Positions 32,506 to 44,087 of a stretch of DNA of 64,000 bases are shown one piece after another; positions within the stretch are counted from its first letter, which is position 1, and each line of letters starts with the position of its first letter. The stretch covers positions 1,054,001 through 1,118,000 of the forward strand of contig JANEZZ010002198.1 in NCBI GenBank assembly GCA_026122225.1, read 5' to 3'. Source of the DNA: Heloderma charlesbogerti (lineage: Eukaryota; Chordata; Lepidosauria; Squamata; Helodermatidae). The position numbers and the translations under genes were made by a program. Under the pieces are notes generated by a model, which saw only the letters and a program-made list of their open reading frames with translations, did not search any database and was not told where the DNA came from.

Positions 32506-33175
32506 GTGCCTGATCTCGGCTGATCTCGGAAGCTAAGCAGGGTCAGCCCTGGTTAGTACTTGGATGGGAGTTAGGGATGTACGAAAGTCACATACCTTTT
32601 CGAAGGATGACATTCGTGGTGGTGGGGAGGCGCTCCCCCCCTCCCCCCCCGAATCCTGGCCGGCTGGCTCCGCAAATGGCGTCAGCTGTAGCCGCTGCCG
32701 TTTGCGTCCCTGCAGTTAGCCGTGATAGGCTACGTAAATGTTTACGTAGCCTATCACGGCTGATTTAAAAGGAACCCCCCCGCGCGCGTACGCAAATGGC
32801 GGCGCCCATGGGCGCTGCCATTTGCATTCCTTATTTTGGCACGTCTTAGTGTACGTAAACATTTACGTAGACTAAGACGGCAAAAATAAGGGGAACGCAA
32901 ATAGCGTAGCGTCTATAGCATAGAATCCCTGTGGAGCACAGCCGGCCGGCCAGGATTCCGGGGGGGGAGGAACGGAGCACTCCCCCCCGTCCAGGATTCC
33001 AGGGGGAGGGACGAAGCAACTCCCCCCCACCATCAACATAATCTGCGAAAGGTAAGTGACTTTTGTACATCCCTAGATGGGAGACTTCCTGGAAGTCAGG
33101 CTTCCAGCATTGAGCAGGGGGTTGGACTCGATGGTCTTGTATGCCCCTCCCAACCCTATGAGTCTATGATTCTAT
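32506..33175 (+). mobile_element. 5S rRNA-derived SINE with CR1-like tail, split by a MITE
   Basis: The left part, 32506-32570, matches the middle of vertebrate 5S rRNA (GATCTCGGAAGCTAAGCAGG, TTAGTACTTGGATGGGAG), including the internal Pol III A-box and C-box region. After the MITE (32571-33075) it resumes at GATGGGAGACTTCCTGGAA. It ends with GGGTTGGACTCGATGGTC, then CTATGATTCTATA, a CR1-type 3' tail with an ATTCTATG word. The 5' quarter of 5S is missing, so this is a retroposed copy, not a 5S gene. Confidence 0.8.
32571..33075. mobile_element. GC-rich hAT-like MITE inside the 5S-derived SINE, TSD GATGGGAG
   Basis: It starts (T)TAGGGATGTACGAAAGTCAC and ends GTGACTTTTGTACATCCCTA, so both ends are of the same type, unlike most copies. 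GATGGGAG lies at 32563-32570 and 33076-33083, with one extra T at the left junction. The right half of the core palindrome is missing: the GCAAATAGCG centre at 32897 runs into the end module. Forward AGGTAAGT lies at 33050-33057. Confidence 0.88.
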
Positions 33176-33179
33176 ATCC

Positions 33180-34505
33180 ATATTGTCTACTCCAAATGTC
33201 AGCACCTCTATAGGACTTCAGAACAGAGTTTTTCTCAGTTCTTCCTGGAGATGCCAGGGACTGGACCTGTGACATTTTGCATTGAACAACAGTTGTTCTC
33301 TGCCACTGAGCAATAATCACATGTAGCCTGAAATGAGGGGAGTGTTAGCACTACCCACTCTTATGAGATGGTGTCCCTCACCTCAAGGACCCCAAGGAGG
33401 GTTGAAGCAGCACTCTTACAGCCCATCCATCGGCCTCCGGTGGGCTGTCAGATCTTGCAGAAGTGCCGCTGCGCCTGCGATAGTGTTTGACCAGTGATAA
33501 GGAGGAAAGGGAGATTCTGGGAGTGTGGTGGAGGTAGATCCAAATCCCCCCTTGGCTACAACAGCCCTGGAGCTGGCATAGTCATTTCCCCCCATTGGTG
33601 TCTAGAAGCATTGATTTAAGTGAGCAGTGGGCGCGGGGGGGGACCCATCCCCTGGCGCAAGCCAGGAGGGCTTAGGAAGTGGCAACTCCTCCACCACGGG
33701 TTCTCTCCATCACCACCACCACCACCGGATTGCTCTGTAAGCTGTCTATTTTAATACACTTTTTGACCCTTATATTGAAACTAGAGTTTCTTATTTAAAC
33801 CAAAATGGACAACTTGGGTATGTGTATAGTCACCTCATAGCGTTAGTGCGAGCCTCTTTTGGATGGCATTCAGAAAGTATTCAGAAAGGAATCATTACTT
33901 AACCTAATATAAATGACCGAACTGGAGAATTAATTAGTTCCCCTAATGCCTCAACGGAGTTAATAGGGGATTTTAAAACAGTTTCTTGATTGAAAGCTAA
34001 CATGGTAATAATTAGTAATTAGTAACATACATTCCTGAGAATATGATTAAGCGCACACAGAGTAATGACTAATATCACAGGGAATCCATCAACACAGATG
34101 TAGAAATGAATTTGCTTCGTTAGGTAGTTTACATAAATAGAGACATTTTCTTCTTCAGTTGTGAGAGATTTACAAAGGAGACTCTGGCAAAGTACACACA
34201 CACACACACACAGCAGTCAAACAAGGCAGTAATAAAACTAGCATTGCATTACTTGTGTGCTTCATGGAAAATAAAGGAAATGCAATAGTACGGAAACATT
34301 TACAGAAATGACTAATGTGTAATAGTTTACTCTGAGGATTACTGTATGGAAGGTTGTTTCCACCAAAATCTTTCTCAAAATACATCATCATCAAAAAACC
34401 TGTTGACAATTTTCTTTCTCCCTTATACATGTTTATAAAACTGTATAAGGCAATCTAGTACCAATTACAGAATTAATGAAACAGCTGAAACTTGTTTCTT
34501 TATAC
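33180..34505. other. Unassigned DNA with microsatellites
   Basis: A (CAC)n tract lies near 33708-33727 and an (AC)n tract near 34194-34211. The rest, especially 33830-34430, is AT-rich, looks single-copy and has no coding signal. Confidence 0.35.
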
Positions 34506-34858
34506 CAGGGGTGTACAGCCTCGGGCTTGGGGGCCAAATCTGGCCTCCCTAGGATCCCAGTGCTGCCCTCCAGAGTTCCCCAGAAGGCCATGTCCCCTTT
34601 GCTTGTCCACCGCCTTCCACCAACCACCAATTGTTTGGTGGTTTCCTGGCTTTTGAGCAGGGTTCTTCCCCATTCTAAAAGGTTGAAAATGCCACTCCTA
34701 ATGGCAGCATGAGCTTTAAGCTAAAATAGGCTATTAATTTGGGTGTTTGGGCCCCACCTTCTTTTGCCTTCACCTCCGCCCACCACTGAAATGCAGCCCC
34801 CAAGAGCTTCTCTGGAATGGAATTTGGCCCTCAGGCTGAAAGATTTTCTGCCTCTACT
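34506..34858. mobile_element. Possible hAT-like MITE with CAGGGGTGTAC start
   Basis: It opens CAGGGGTGTACAGCCTCGGG and closes near TTTGGCCCTCAGGCTGAAAG, an arrangement (GGCCAAAT...TTTGGCCC) typical of hAT MITEs with a CAGGGGTG end. The right terminus is decayed and no TSD is readable. Confidence 0.45.
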
Positions 34859-35924
34859 CTCTATAAGATTCTGGATATTCTATGTTCCTATCCTATGCTG
34901 AAGCAGAAGTTCAGAATCCAGTGCCAGGCCAGCCTTCTCTGCAAGTCCCCTCCATTCATGAGGGCAACCCCCTTCCCTTAACTCTGAAGTGGTAGAAGCA
35001 GTGGCAGGAAGGGCTCACTACAGACAGCCTCTGCTTAACTGGAAATGATGCTCCTCTTTCCAGAGCATGACCATTCCAATTTTCTGTGTAACCCCCACCC
35101 CCTTGACCTGGGAGACAAGAAAACATTCTGTGCTCCATGACAGGAAGCCACACCACTAAGCATGCTCCGGAACTTCATTTATATTTCCAGAAATATATTT
35201 CCAGAAAGGCCTCTCCTGTCTCCAGCAAGCCCTCCCTGCCACCAGTTACCCCTCCCCTTCACAATGGCAAGGGGCTTGGGAAGGGGGCAACCTGGACGGG
35301 AGGGGAGCATGCTTCACTTACTGTTGTTGTTAATAGTTTTGGTTTTAGTTTTCTCTGAAAACCTTGGAAAAAAACTTGAGGACTTTATTCCTTATGTCTC
35401 CCTCTCTCCTCCCTTCTATATGTTTTCTGACATTTTTTGGTCAAGTGGCACTGAAAAATATTTGGGGGGATACAGAAACCATTCAAATGCGAACATATGA
35501 ACTGGCCTTTAGACTACTAAAACTTCCAGTGTGGTAACAGTTCTGTGGGACAGTCCCACGTGATGGAGTCTTGTGCATGTAGCTGTCTAATCATGTAAAC
35601 AGTGTTCCAGCTTACTGGATGCTACACATGGATAAGCACCTTCCATATGGCTGGGAGAACTGAAGAGCATCTCAGTACTTTCATGTGTGTGTGTATGTGT
35701 ATGTACATATATTTAATTTATATTCATTCTAAGGTGTATGTCACATTTTAGTACTTCATATTTAGAGCTGGGTGTGGGGTCCTTTAAAATAATTTCCTTA
35801 GGGGCATATAGAGCCCATGATACTGACAGAGATAGTGCGGGGTGATGTCGTTGCAAAATCTTAAAATCATCCACTTAATTAGCTGTTGTTAACATTTCTT
35901 TAAGCTAAAAGCATATTTAGGTTG
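34859..35924. other. Unassigned DNA
   Basis: A short TG-rich tract lies at 35686-35710. Nothing else is recognised. Confidence 0.3.
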
Positions 35925-35990
35925 CAGTCGTATGCATGTTTAGAAGAAAAAAATCCTACAACTCCCGGCATTCCCCAGCCAGCCGTGAAG
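35925..35990. mobile_element. Half of a Harbinger-like hairpin MITE
   Basis: TGCAGTCGTATGCATGTTTAGA, then AAAAATCCTACAACTCCCGGCATTCCCCAGCCAGCC match the left arm of 5803-5936 and 23739-23871. The right arm is absent. Confidence 0.65.
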
Positions 35991-36019
35991 TGGGAGAGGG
36001 AGAGAACATTGATGCAATA

Positions 36020-36115
36020 TTACATACAATCATGTCAAAATTGTATGTTATCATACAATGTTATCAAAATTGTATGTTACATACAATCATGTCAAAAAAG
36101 TATGTTATCAATGCA
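36020..36115. repeat. Local tandem/inverted repeat of ACATACAATCATGTCAAAA
   Basis: CATACAATCATGTCAAAA occurs twice about 48 bases apart, with the inverted word TTGTATGTTA between and after. It sits directly behind the truncated hairpin MITE. Confidence 0.65.
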
Positions 36116-38606
36116 CACATATGCATCAGTAACATATGGGGGGGATGCAAATGAACTGAAGGGATGGAAAGCTGTGGTAGGCTGTAGGCTTTTTAAAATA
36201 AAATTTAGGAATTCTTATAGGTAATAACTGAACAAGAAACACAGAACAATAAGGTAGTGGATTTTTAATTGATCAACTGAGTAAAGAAATTCCCCTATAC
36301 CTTTTTGAGAATTCTCATCCTGAAACATCTCCAGTATTAGGTTAGAATGCATTCAAGGCTGTGGCTAGAGGGTGGCTCTTTTCAGCTGCATCGCGAATGA
36401 AGAAAATGAGGGTTCAGTTATACTCAGAACTTTCAGCTGAATTGCAAGACTTGGAACAAAAGCATTAGAGAACTGGTTCAGATATACGCAAAAACAATAG
36501 CAGTGTGACACAAATTGAATTTGTTGGAAACCCAATGCATCCAAAAAGCAATTTTGTCTACTTAGCAGGCATACTTTGAGAGGGTTGACAAGCAGGGCAG
36601 ACTTCTGGCATGGAAACTGAGAGGTGCTCAAACTAAAAGACAAGTGTTGGCCATCAGGATCCCATTGAACACCCAGACTACTAGGAAATATGAGATCTGT
36701 TATGCATTCTCAAAATCTTACCAGGACTTATACACATCACAACAGCCACATCTCAACAAAATAAAGGACTTCCTGGATTATTTGCCTGTTCCAAATAATT
36801 AAAGATTACATCAGAGCATAGGGCAGCTTTGGAAAGGTTAATCTCAGAAGAAGAAGCAGACCAGGTCATTAAAAACCTTAAAACATGCAAATCTCCTGGT
36901 CTTGATGGGTTTCCAGCAGAGTTTTATAAATATTTCAAACATCAGTTGCTTACAGCTCTTATAGATCTGTTCAGTCATGTTATGAAGGAGGCATAACTCC
37001 AAGTACATGGTGTGATGCAAAGATCATAGTCACACCAAAGCCAGACAAGGATCCAGCTGCTCTAACATCTTACAGATCTATATCTTTAGTTAATCAGGAT
37101 TCAAAGATTTTTACTGTGGTTCTTGCATGAAGGGTGAATGAAGTAATTACTCAATATTCAGACCAAACAGGATACATTCCATGCAAGCATTTGGCAGATA
37201 ATGTGCAGTGAACCATAGATCTTACACATAAAGCAAAAATGGACAAAACTCTCATGGCAATTTTGTCCCTTGATGCTGAAAAAGCTTTTTGATCATGTTG
37301 AATGGCCTTACCTTAAATACTTTTGAAGATGGGTTTTGGCTCAACATTTTTTAAGGCTATCACATCCAATTATCAAGGTCCTCAAGCCTGTCTCTCTGTT
37401 AATAATCACACTTCAAGGACTTTTCAGTTACAGAGGGGTACAAGGCAAGGTTGCCCATTGTCTCCTTTACAGAATCCCTTAGCTGTTGAACCTCTTGCCA
37501 TTGCTTTTTGTGCTAATTGGTGTATTCAAGGCATACATGTTGGTCATACAGAACAGAAAGTGGGCTTGTTCGCAGATGATATGACCCTCTATATAACAAA
37601 TCCAATATCATAGTTACCAGAAATAATCTCACTGCTTGAAGATTTTGGGCAAACTTCTTGGCACAAAGCAAACTTTCATAAGTCAGAGATTATCAATGTC
37701 AATCTATCTGCAGTTACACAAGTCAATCTAGAAAAGAAATTTCCTGTTGTGTGGATTACTAAGCCTTGGTGACATTTGGGAGTTCATATCTCTTCCTCAT
37801 TATGTGAACTCTTTACACTTAACTATCAGCACACAAATTCACTCTGATTCTCAAAAATGGAGTAAAGATAAGTTATCATGGTCAGCTAGAATTGCTATAG
37901 TAAGAATGAATATCTTGCCTAGACTTCTTTTCTTATTTCAAACTATTCCTCTTCATCTACCTATTCCAACCCTGGCCAAATGGAACAAACTATTGTCAGA
38001 TTTTATATGGTCTGGTTGGAAGCCAAGGTTGAAGTGAGCAACTCTTAGCAGACGCCAGACAAAAGTTGGTCTTGCAGTGCCAAATTTGGAATTATATTGC
38101 TGCTACTCAACTCATATGATAGAATGGATGCATCCCTCCCCAGAGCACCAGTGGACACTCATAGAACAACAAACAGTGGACAACTGCCCTCTTGATGCCT
38201 TGATATGAGTCAGGCATTGTGATAGGCCTAAGTGCATCTTTGAGCATCCAGTGATTAGAGACACTATACTTACTTGGGAACACTGGAGGAGAAAAAACTG
38301 GCTCCTGATCTGTCTCCACTAATGTCAATGTTGCATCATCCAGAATTTGCAGCATGTAACAATCTCCAAAGTTTTTGTGCTTGGTTACAAGCAAAAGTTT
38401 ATAGGGTTTTTCAATGTATTTGATAAAAGGCAATCTCTGTTCTATGCAGATTTTTTGAAAAGAACTGAAGCCACCATACTACCCTTTTATCAGTATCTGC
38501 AATTGCATCACTTTCTTAGCCTGAATCACATTAAAAAGGCAGCAAAGCGCCAACTTGCGTCTTTTGAATCTTTTACAGAAGCTGCTGTTACTTCAAATAA
38601 AGATTT

Positions 38607-39218
38607 TTTTTAAAAAAATGCTTTTTATTCTATTTTTAATCTTTATAAATGAAATAAACAATAGCAACAATCCAAACATTATCTACAGTTTCCAATAATA
38701 CAGTGTTCTTAAGAGGTCACAGCAATAACAAGAGAAAGAAGGGGGGCGGAGAAAGAAAAAACAAAAAACAGATGAGACAAAGGGGGAAGAAAGCCAAAGG
38801 AGAAAAGAAAAAAATATAAAAAAGTTATTTCAAGGGATTAAATTTAAACTTCATTACACACAGACTTCAAGTATCATTCTATTAAAAAAATTATACCTCT
38901 ATCATTGCCATTATTACACTTCAATACAACATAGATAATCAACCTTAAATTTCAATATCATATCATCAGTCTTATAACATGGAAGGAAGCATACAATTCA
39001 TTTCCACTAAGCATATATTGCCCTTCAGTTAATATATAATAATAGAGCTTAAAAATTTAGCCACTTAAAAATATTACTAATCAAGGTCTCATAGTATGAA
39101 AATAATAATAATAGTAAGAAAAGAAAAGAAAAGGGTAAAATATTAACAAATCACTAATATATTTTATATTATCTATATTTTAAGTAATACCATTTCTGGA
39201 GATATAGATATATAGATG

Positions 39219-39268
<50 letters not shown>

Positions 39269-40686
39269 TGTGTACATATCTATACAAACCCAAATAAAAA
39301 TTTTATATAAAGTATATCATATCTAATATAAAAAAGAAGAAGTAAGAAGAAAACAGGAATATATATAAACAATCCTCCTCATTGGCATACTGCCCGGCCC
39401 TTGTAGCCTAAACAAATCCAAAGAGCAATCTTGATTGAAGAATTCTCAGCTCACGAAGCTAGAAAATATGTCTTCTGCGTTTTACTTTGTATGCCAGCTA
39501 ACCAAGCCTCCGCCAATTCATGATTTAATTTTTTTTTCATCTGGCCTTCAAAAAGAATACAAAATATAGCAGGATATTTGATATGATATTGTAAATTCAT
39601 TTGTCTTGCGTGATTTCTCGCCTTGGTAAATTTCCTTCTTTTGTCAGCAATTTCTTTGGTGTAATCTGGAAATAGCATAACTTTATCTTGATTTGACCCT
39701 GAAAAAAGTCCTTTCATTTCTCTAGCCAAACATAGGATATGATTTTTTGTAGACTCTTGCAAATTGGACTATGACCACTGCAGTCCTATTGGTGCCATGA
39801 GCTGCACCTGGAACACAGTATGCATTCTCAATATCCAGTAAATAATCAGCTGGCAGAGCAAGTAGCTCATGCAGAAATTTATCCAGGAATTTAGGCAGCC
39901 TTATCCCATCAGGCACACCTTTAATACCCAGGATGTGCAGGTTTGCCTCCAACTGAGAAATTCTAGCAGACATAACATTATGACCGGCTTGCATTGTAGT
40001 TTCTTACACATAAATTTGTTCTTGAAGGCCATTAACCTTCAGTTCCATTTTTTGCCAAGAGCTATTAATTAAATCCACAGCCCCTTGAAGGATAATAATG
40101 GAATCTTGGATTGTATACAGCCTCTTAGCTTGTTCTGCTAGTTGAAAAGACAAAATTTTTATCCAAGCCAGTACCTCCCCTAAATCTGCACGGTCTTTAG
40201 AAGTCTTTAACAAAGGGGGGTTAGGGGGGTCAATGGTGGTCCGACAGTTTTTTTCCTTCCCTTTGATGCTGCCATCCCCCTCTTCCAAAGATAAGGCAGG
40301 TAGAAATAGTCAGAAACAAACTGTCACATAAACAGTCACATAAACAAATTTTGCAGGTCCTCAGACGTTGGTGTTATTTTCAGTTCAAAATTACTAACTA
40401 AAATTGGCGCTCATCAGCCCTGAAGCCTCCTCACTACTTAAGAGTTTCCAAAACTACTTTGAGTAGATGTCGCTCCGGAAAAACTGACCTTAGAATGCAG
40501 CCCTTCTGCCGCTTTGCAAAAGGAGTTGTCCTTCCAAGATCTTATCCAGCTGGTACTCTAGCTTTCCCTTTTAATTCCAGGGAAAGATGAAAAGGTTTTT
40601 CTACCTTTTAAAAGCCGTTTGAGGGGGCGACCTGCAGAGTCTCCACAGAATGCTTGCCAGAGCAACATGGCGCCGACCGGATCTCC
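38607..40686 (-). mobile_element. L1 ORF1-only (HAL1-like) retrotransposon, 17-bp TSD
   Basis: The 17-mer ACTTCAAATAAAGATTT lies at 38590-38606 and 40687-40703. Between them is an element on the minus strand. Its 5' end (40686) starts GGAGATCCGGTCGGCGCCATG, followed by a 5' UTR of about 400 bp. L1 ORF1 follows (40288 to 39451), then about 840 bp of AT-rich 3' region with a (TA)n tract at 39218-39264, ending in a T-run (poly-A on the minus strand) at 38607. No ORF2 is present between ORF1 and the tail. A complete 5' end plus TSD argues against simple 5' truncation. Confidence 0.8.
39451..40288 (-). pseudogene. L1 ORF1 (RNA-binding chaperone), broken
   Basis: The minus strand encodes an L1 ORF1p-like protein. 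A basic N-terminus is followed by a predicted coiled-coil stretch (about 40200-40010, EQAKRLYTIQDSIIILQGAV). An RRM-like part follows (about 39960-39750: LEANLHILGIKGVPDG, LPKFLDKFLHELL, RTAVVIVQFAR), then the C-terminal domain (39760-39460: VMLFPDYTKEIADKRRKFT, YHIKYPAIFCILF). An in-frame stop lies at 40004-40006 and a frameshift lies near 39750. ORF1p normally binds L1 RNA as a trimer; this copy is dead. Confidence 0.85.
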
Positions 40687-41540
40687 ACTTCAAATAAAGA
40701 TTTGATATCTATTTATAAAATCCTTGAAACACCATTAGTGGATGACAAGCCATCCTATGTGTGGGCATGGGAGACTGATGTAGGTGGGTCTTTGGGAGAA
40801 GAAGATTGGCAGTTTATTTGGACATCTTGTTGCATCTTTATCAATCAAGGCTAATATAAAGGAAGCACAATACAAAGTTCTGAGTAGGTGGTACATCACT
40901 CCTGCAAGGCTTCACCTAATACACCCAAATTGCAGTCACTGTTGTTGGAAGGGGTGTGGTCATATTGGCCCATACTTTCATTTTTGGTGGGAATGTTCTA
41001 TAGTGTGGGAATTTTGGAACATAGTTGCTGATTCCTTTCAGGAATTTCTTCATGCTAGACCATTGGTAGCTCCGAAGGCAATGCTGTTTCATCTTTTTGA
41101 ACCCAGTGATCCTGGATTCCAGCATAAAGACCTTCTTAGGCAATTGCACACAGCTGCAGAGTTATGTATTTCTTGTAACTGGAAGTCTCCAAAGCAGCCA
41201 ACTAAAGAACAGTGGATTAATAAAATTTGGGAGACTGTGAGTATGCGTAAGCTGACTCAGCAAGTGCAGTGAGGAAGGAATCCTAATGTCAACAACGATA
41301 TTATGATACCATGGTTTCCATTCATTTCCTGTGCTGAGGCACTTCAAACTTTTGATACAGTTCTAGCAAAATACAGTTGCCTATATATTTTTCTCTGATT
41401 ATTATGCACAAACACACAAAATGGCATATGCATGCACATGCTCCATTCATATGTTGTAGGACTTGCATTTTTACTTTCATTAGAAATCGGGCTCCTACCT
41501 AGATTTATAGTTTATATAAATGAATTCCTTTGTTCCTTTA

Positions 41541-41967
41541 GGGCACAATCCTAACTACATAGGTGGCTGCCTCGAAACTCGGAGGCAGCCACTTATTCAA
41601 AGCAAGCAGGAGAGGCACGGCGGTGATCGTTCCCTCCGCACCTCTCCTGCCTTGCTATTTTTCATGAGACAGCTGTTTTCGGCTGTCTAGCAGAGGAGGG
41701 GGGCCGACCAGGAGAGGAAGCTGCCGTATGACAAATTGGATGTGTCGTACGTGCAGCTCCACTCTCCCCGTCCCAGAACATCCCTTTTCAGTCGCTCCAT
41801 GCACCTCTCCAAGTGCAGAGGATGGAGCTTCTCCATGCTGCCTCAGAGGCAGTGTGAACAAGGGGGGAGGTCGGTTTTCTGGGAACTGACCTTGGAGCGC
41901 GGACTCCGAGTTAGATTCCCGGAAATGAGCATATCCTATGGCCCTCTACAGCCATAGGATTGCTCCC
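41541..41967. mobile_element. Harbinger-like MITE, TSD TTA
   Basis: It starts GGGCACAATCCTAACTAC and ends CCATAGGATTGCTCCC, with TTA at 41538-41540 and 41968-41970. The 3-bp TWA duplication and GGG ends fit PIF/Harbinger. The interior has GC-rich inverted pieces (GGTGGCTGCCTCGAAACTCGGAGGCAGCCAC). It contains GGGAACTGACCTTGGAGCGC, related to 59588 onward. No transposase coding. Confidence 0.75.
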
Positions 41968-41970
41968 TTA

Positions 41971-42540
41971 ATTTTTTTATTTATTACACACAGTCTTCTT
42001 TTTGTTGCCTTTATTTTGTTAACCTCATTTCAAAATAAAATTTCATGGTTAAAAAAAGTAGTGGAATGCTGCTGATGGTGGTGGGAATCATTTCATTCCT
42101 ACTTGTCTTTATCTATTATCATGACTTTAGTGAAACTTGGCAGGGGAAAGAAACATTGTTCACCACTGTGTATTTGTGTTTTAGAAAGAGCCAGCAATTA
42201 TGGAAGGACTAGATTTATTTTAAATGATATGATATTATGATGTATATATGGCATATACATCTTCATAAAGAATAGGCACCATAGTGTTTGACCTTTGTGG
42301 TACACTTTTATTTCCCCACCCCCCCTTTTTCATTAATTCATATAATTGTACCTGTGTGACCTACATGGCTTATTGAAGGTTTTAACATTCTGTTACCATT
42401 AAAACAGTTTTAATTAAAATAAATAAACAGTTTTTAAAAAACAGTTTTCATTAAATGGAGTCTATGGTATGTTGTAAAAAGGAAAACAGCCTTGTCCCTC
42501 TACTAAGAGAAGAATAAAGATGGACAGTATCACTAGCATA
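41971..42540. other. Unassigned AT-rich DNA
   Basis: No feature recognised. Confidence 0.3.
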
Positions 42541-42605
42541 GCTGGCCAGGGGATTCTGGGAGTTGCTGTCCAAAACATCTGGAGGGCAATAGGTTGGGGA
42601 AGGCT
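42541..42605. mobile_element. Half of the CAGATGTTTTG hairpin MITE
   Basis: GATTCTGGGAGTTGCTGTCC, AAAACATCTGGAGGGCAATAGGTTGGGGAAGGCTGA matches the right arm of 27787-27920. Confidence 0.65.
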
Positions 42606-43810
42606 GAGCTAGTTCTCTCTCTGTCTGTCTCTCTCTTTAACACAGGACCAGAAACAATTTGCAATCAGAAATCTGTACATTTCCATGCCTGCGAGTTGAC
42701 CCATGCCTGTTGCTCGCTTACAACACTAACTGATACTTCCTGCAGCAGATTTGCCAGCTAGGAAGGACTTTGTTTTATACCAGAGGCAAGAGCTTTCCCA
42801 GTAGATATGACATTCTATGCAACATCTGTTCAGAAATCCATAGAACCTCACAGAGAACAGTCATTCCTCTTTAAAGAAGAACATACTTTCCCTTCAACCC
42901 TCCAAGAAGTGAAATAGTGTTGCCAACTATTTAATGTTCATCTTCTTTATAATTGCAGTCACCCACCTTGAGTCACTGGGGCAGGATGGGCTATAAATGA
43001 ATATTTATATGAATATTTAATGGATCAGATGTTTGCTTATGTCTTGGGCAGAGGTTCTGCTAATCCAAACATATTATTTGGAACTAAGTCCTGGTCTACA
43101 CATGAAACAGAATGTGGTGGGAATGACAAGATGGAGTATAGAGGCAGTAGAATGAACTGTTTGTTCCTCTTCATACTGCAGGTGGGAATCAGATTTTTCA
43201 TTCTTTCCTCTATTACACACGCACACCTCCCTGCACAGCAGGAAATAACTAGAATTTTTCTTCCTGCTGTGCTACTTTTTTCTTTCCTTGGAGTTACCCT
43301 TCCCCACCCCCCCTTGGGAGAGCATTTAGAAATTATATCTATCCACCACCTGCAATCGAAAGGGGAAGGGTGCACTCATTTATTTATTCAAAGTTGTTTT
43401 ATTCTGCTCCTCAGCCAAAAAGGTTCCCACAGCAGCTTATATGCAATCAGTTAAACAAGACAGTTTTACTGCCAGTTTAGGATTCTGCCACCTTATTCTT
43501 TTGGATGTCTAGATCAAAACCATACTCTGCAGCATGTTTGGAGTCACAGCCTTTGGGCATAGTACCTGTGCCTAAATTTCATTGAAGTCAGTTATGCGTA
43601 GGTCCATCTGATTCCAGTCTTGATAAATTCTGTTCATCGATTATAATTCTCTCTACATTTTGATACATGTGTGTCTCTTCCTCTATCCTCTTTTTCCAGC
43701 TACTCTATTTGATTCCCCCTTTCACCTGTTTGTCCCCTCTCAGTCCGTCAGTATTCTTTGGCCACTGAACCCTCATTGGGCTGATTTGTGGGGTTACCCC
43801 CACCCCCCAA
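42606..43810. other. Unassigned DNA
   Basis: Short CT microsatellite near 42614-42637; no gene seen. A 144-codon frame at 43020-43454 has no recognisable domain. Confidence 0.3.
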
Positions 43811-43811
43811 C

Positions 43812-43900
43812 TGTGTCATCCTATACATGTCTACTCAGAAAGTAAGTTCCATTGAGTTCTATAGAGCTTAATCCCAGGTAACATTGCAGGCTTAGGGTGT
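43812..43900. repeat. AATCCTATGC-type short repeat
   Basis: CATCCTATACATGTCTACTC, AGAAAGTAAGTTCCATTGAG, then TTAATCCCAGGTAACATTGC: a fuller copy of the short repeat. Confidence 0.6.
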
Positions 43901-43949
43901 TCTTTCTAAAGATTGTTTTGAACTACTGAAAATCTCAGGGCTACCATGT

Positions 43950-44078
43950 TGTTGTTTATTCGTTCATTCGCTTCCGACTCTTCGTGACTTCATGGACCAG
44001 CCCACGCCAGAGCTTCCTGTCGGCCGTCGCCACCCCCAGCTCCCCCAAGGTCGAGTCCGTTCCCTCTTGTGCATGGGT
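43950..44078 (-). mobile_element. RTE/BovB-type 3' tail (SINE or LINE fragment)
   Basis: The plus strand reads GTTGTTGTTTATTCGTTCATTCGCTTCCGACTCTTCGTGACTTCATGG. This is the complement of the BovB 3' end at 49719-49760 (ATGAAGAGTCGGACACGACTGAACGACTGAACAACAAC) in diverged form. It lies directly before a tRNA-derived SINE in the other orientation. It may be a Sauria-type SINE tail or an RTE relative. Confidence 0.65.
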
Positions 44079-44087
44079 GGTGTTGGG

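Larger units (their letters stand above)
36380..41390 (+). pseudogene. Decayed L1 ORF2, split by an L1 ORF1-only insertion
   Basis: This is the endonuclease-linker, reverse transcriptase and C-terminal part of an L1 ORF2, non-functional through stops and frameshifts. In order on the plus strand: GRLLAWKLRGAQTKRQVLAI near 36590; SPGLDGFPAEFYK near 36893-36935; SLDAEKAF near 37265; GTRQGCPLSPL near 37430-37470; FADD, the catalytic motif, at 37569-37580 (usual F/YADD); a WSKDKLSWSARIAIVRMNIL stretch near 37855-37915. After the interruption 38607-40686 it resumes at 40704. The C-terminal cysteine/histidine motif (NCSHCCWKGC...FHFWWEC) lies at about 40925-41000. The endonuclease domain is missing. 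Confidence 0.88.

Noticed and set aside
32506..32570. A 5S rRNA gene
   Set aside because: The 5' quarter is missing, a MITE interrupts it and a LINE-like tail follows; it is a retroposed SINE.
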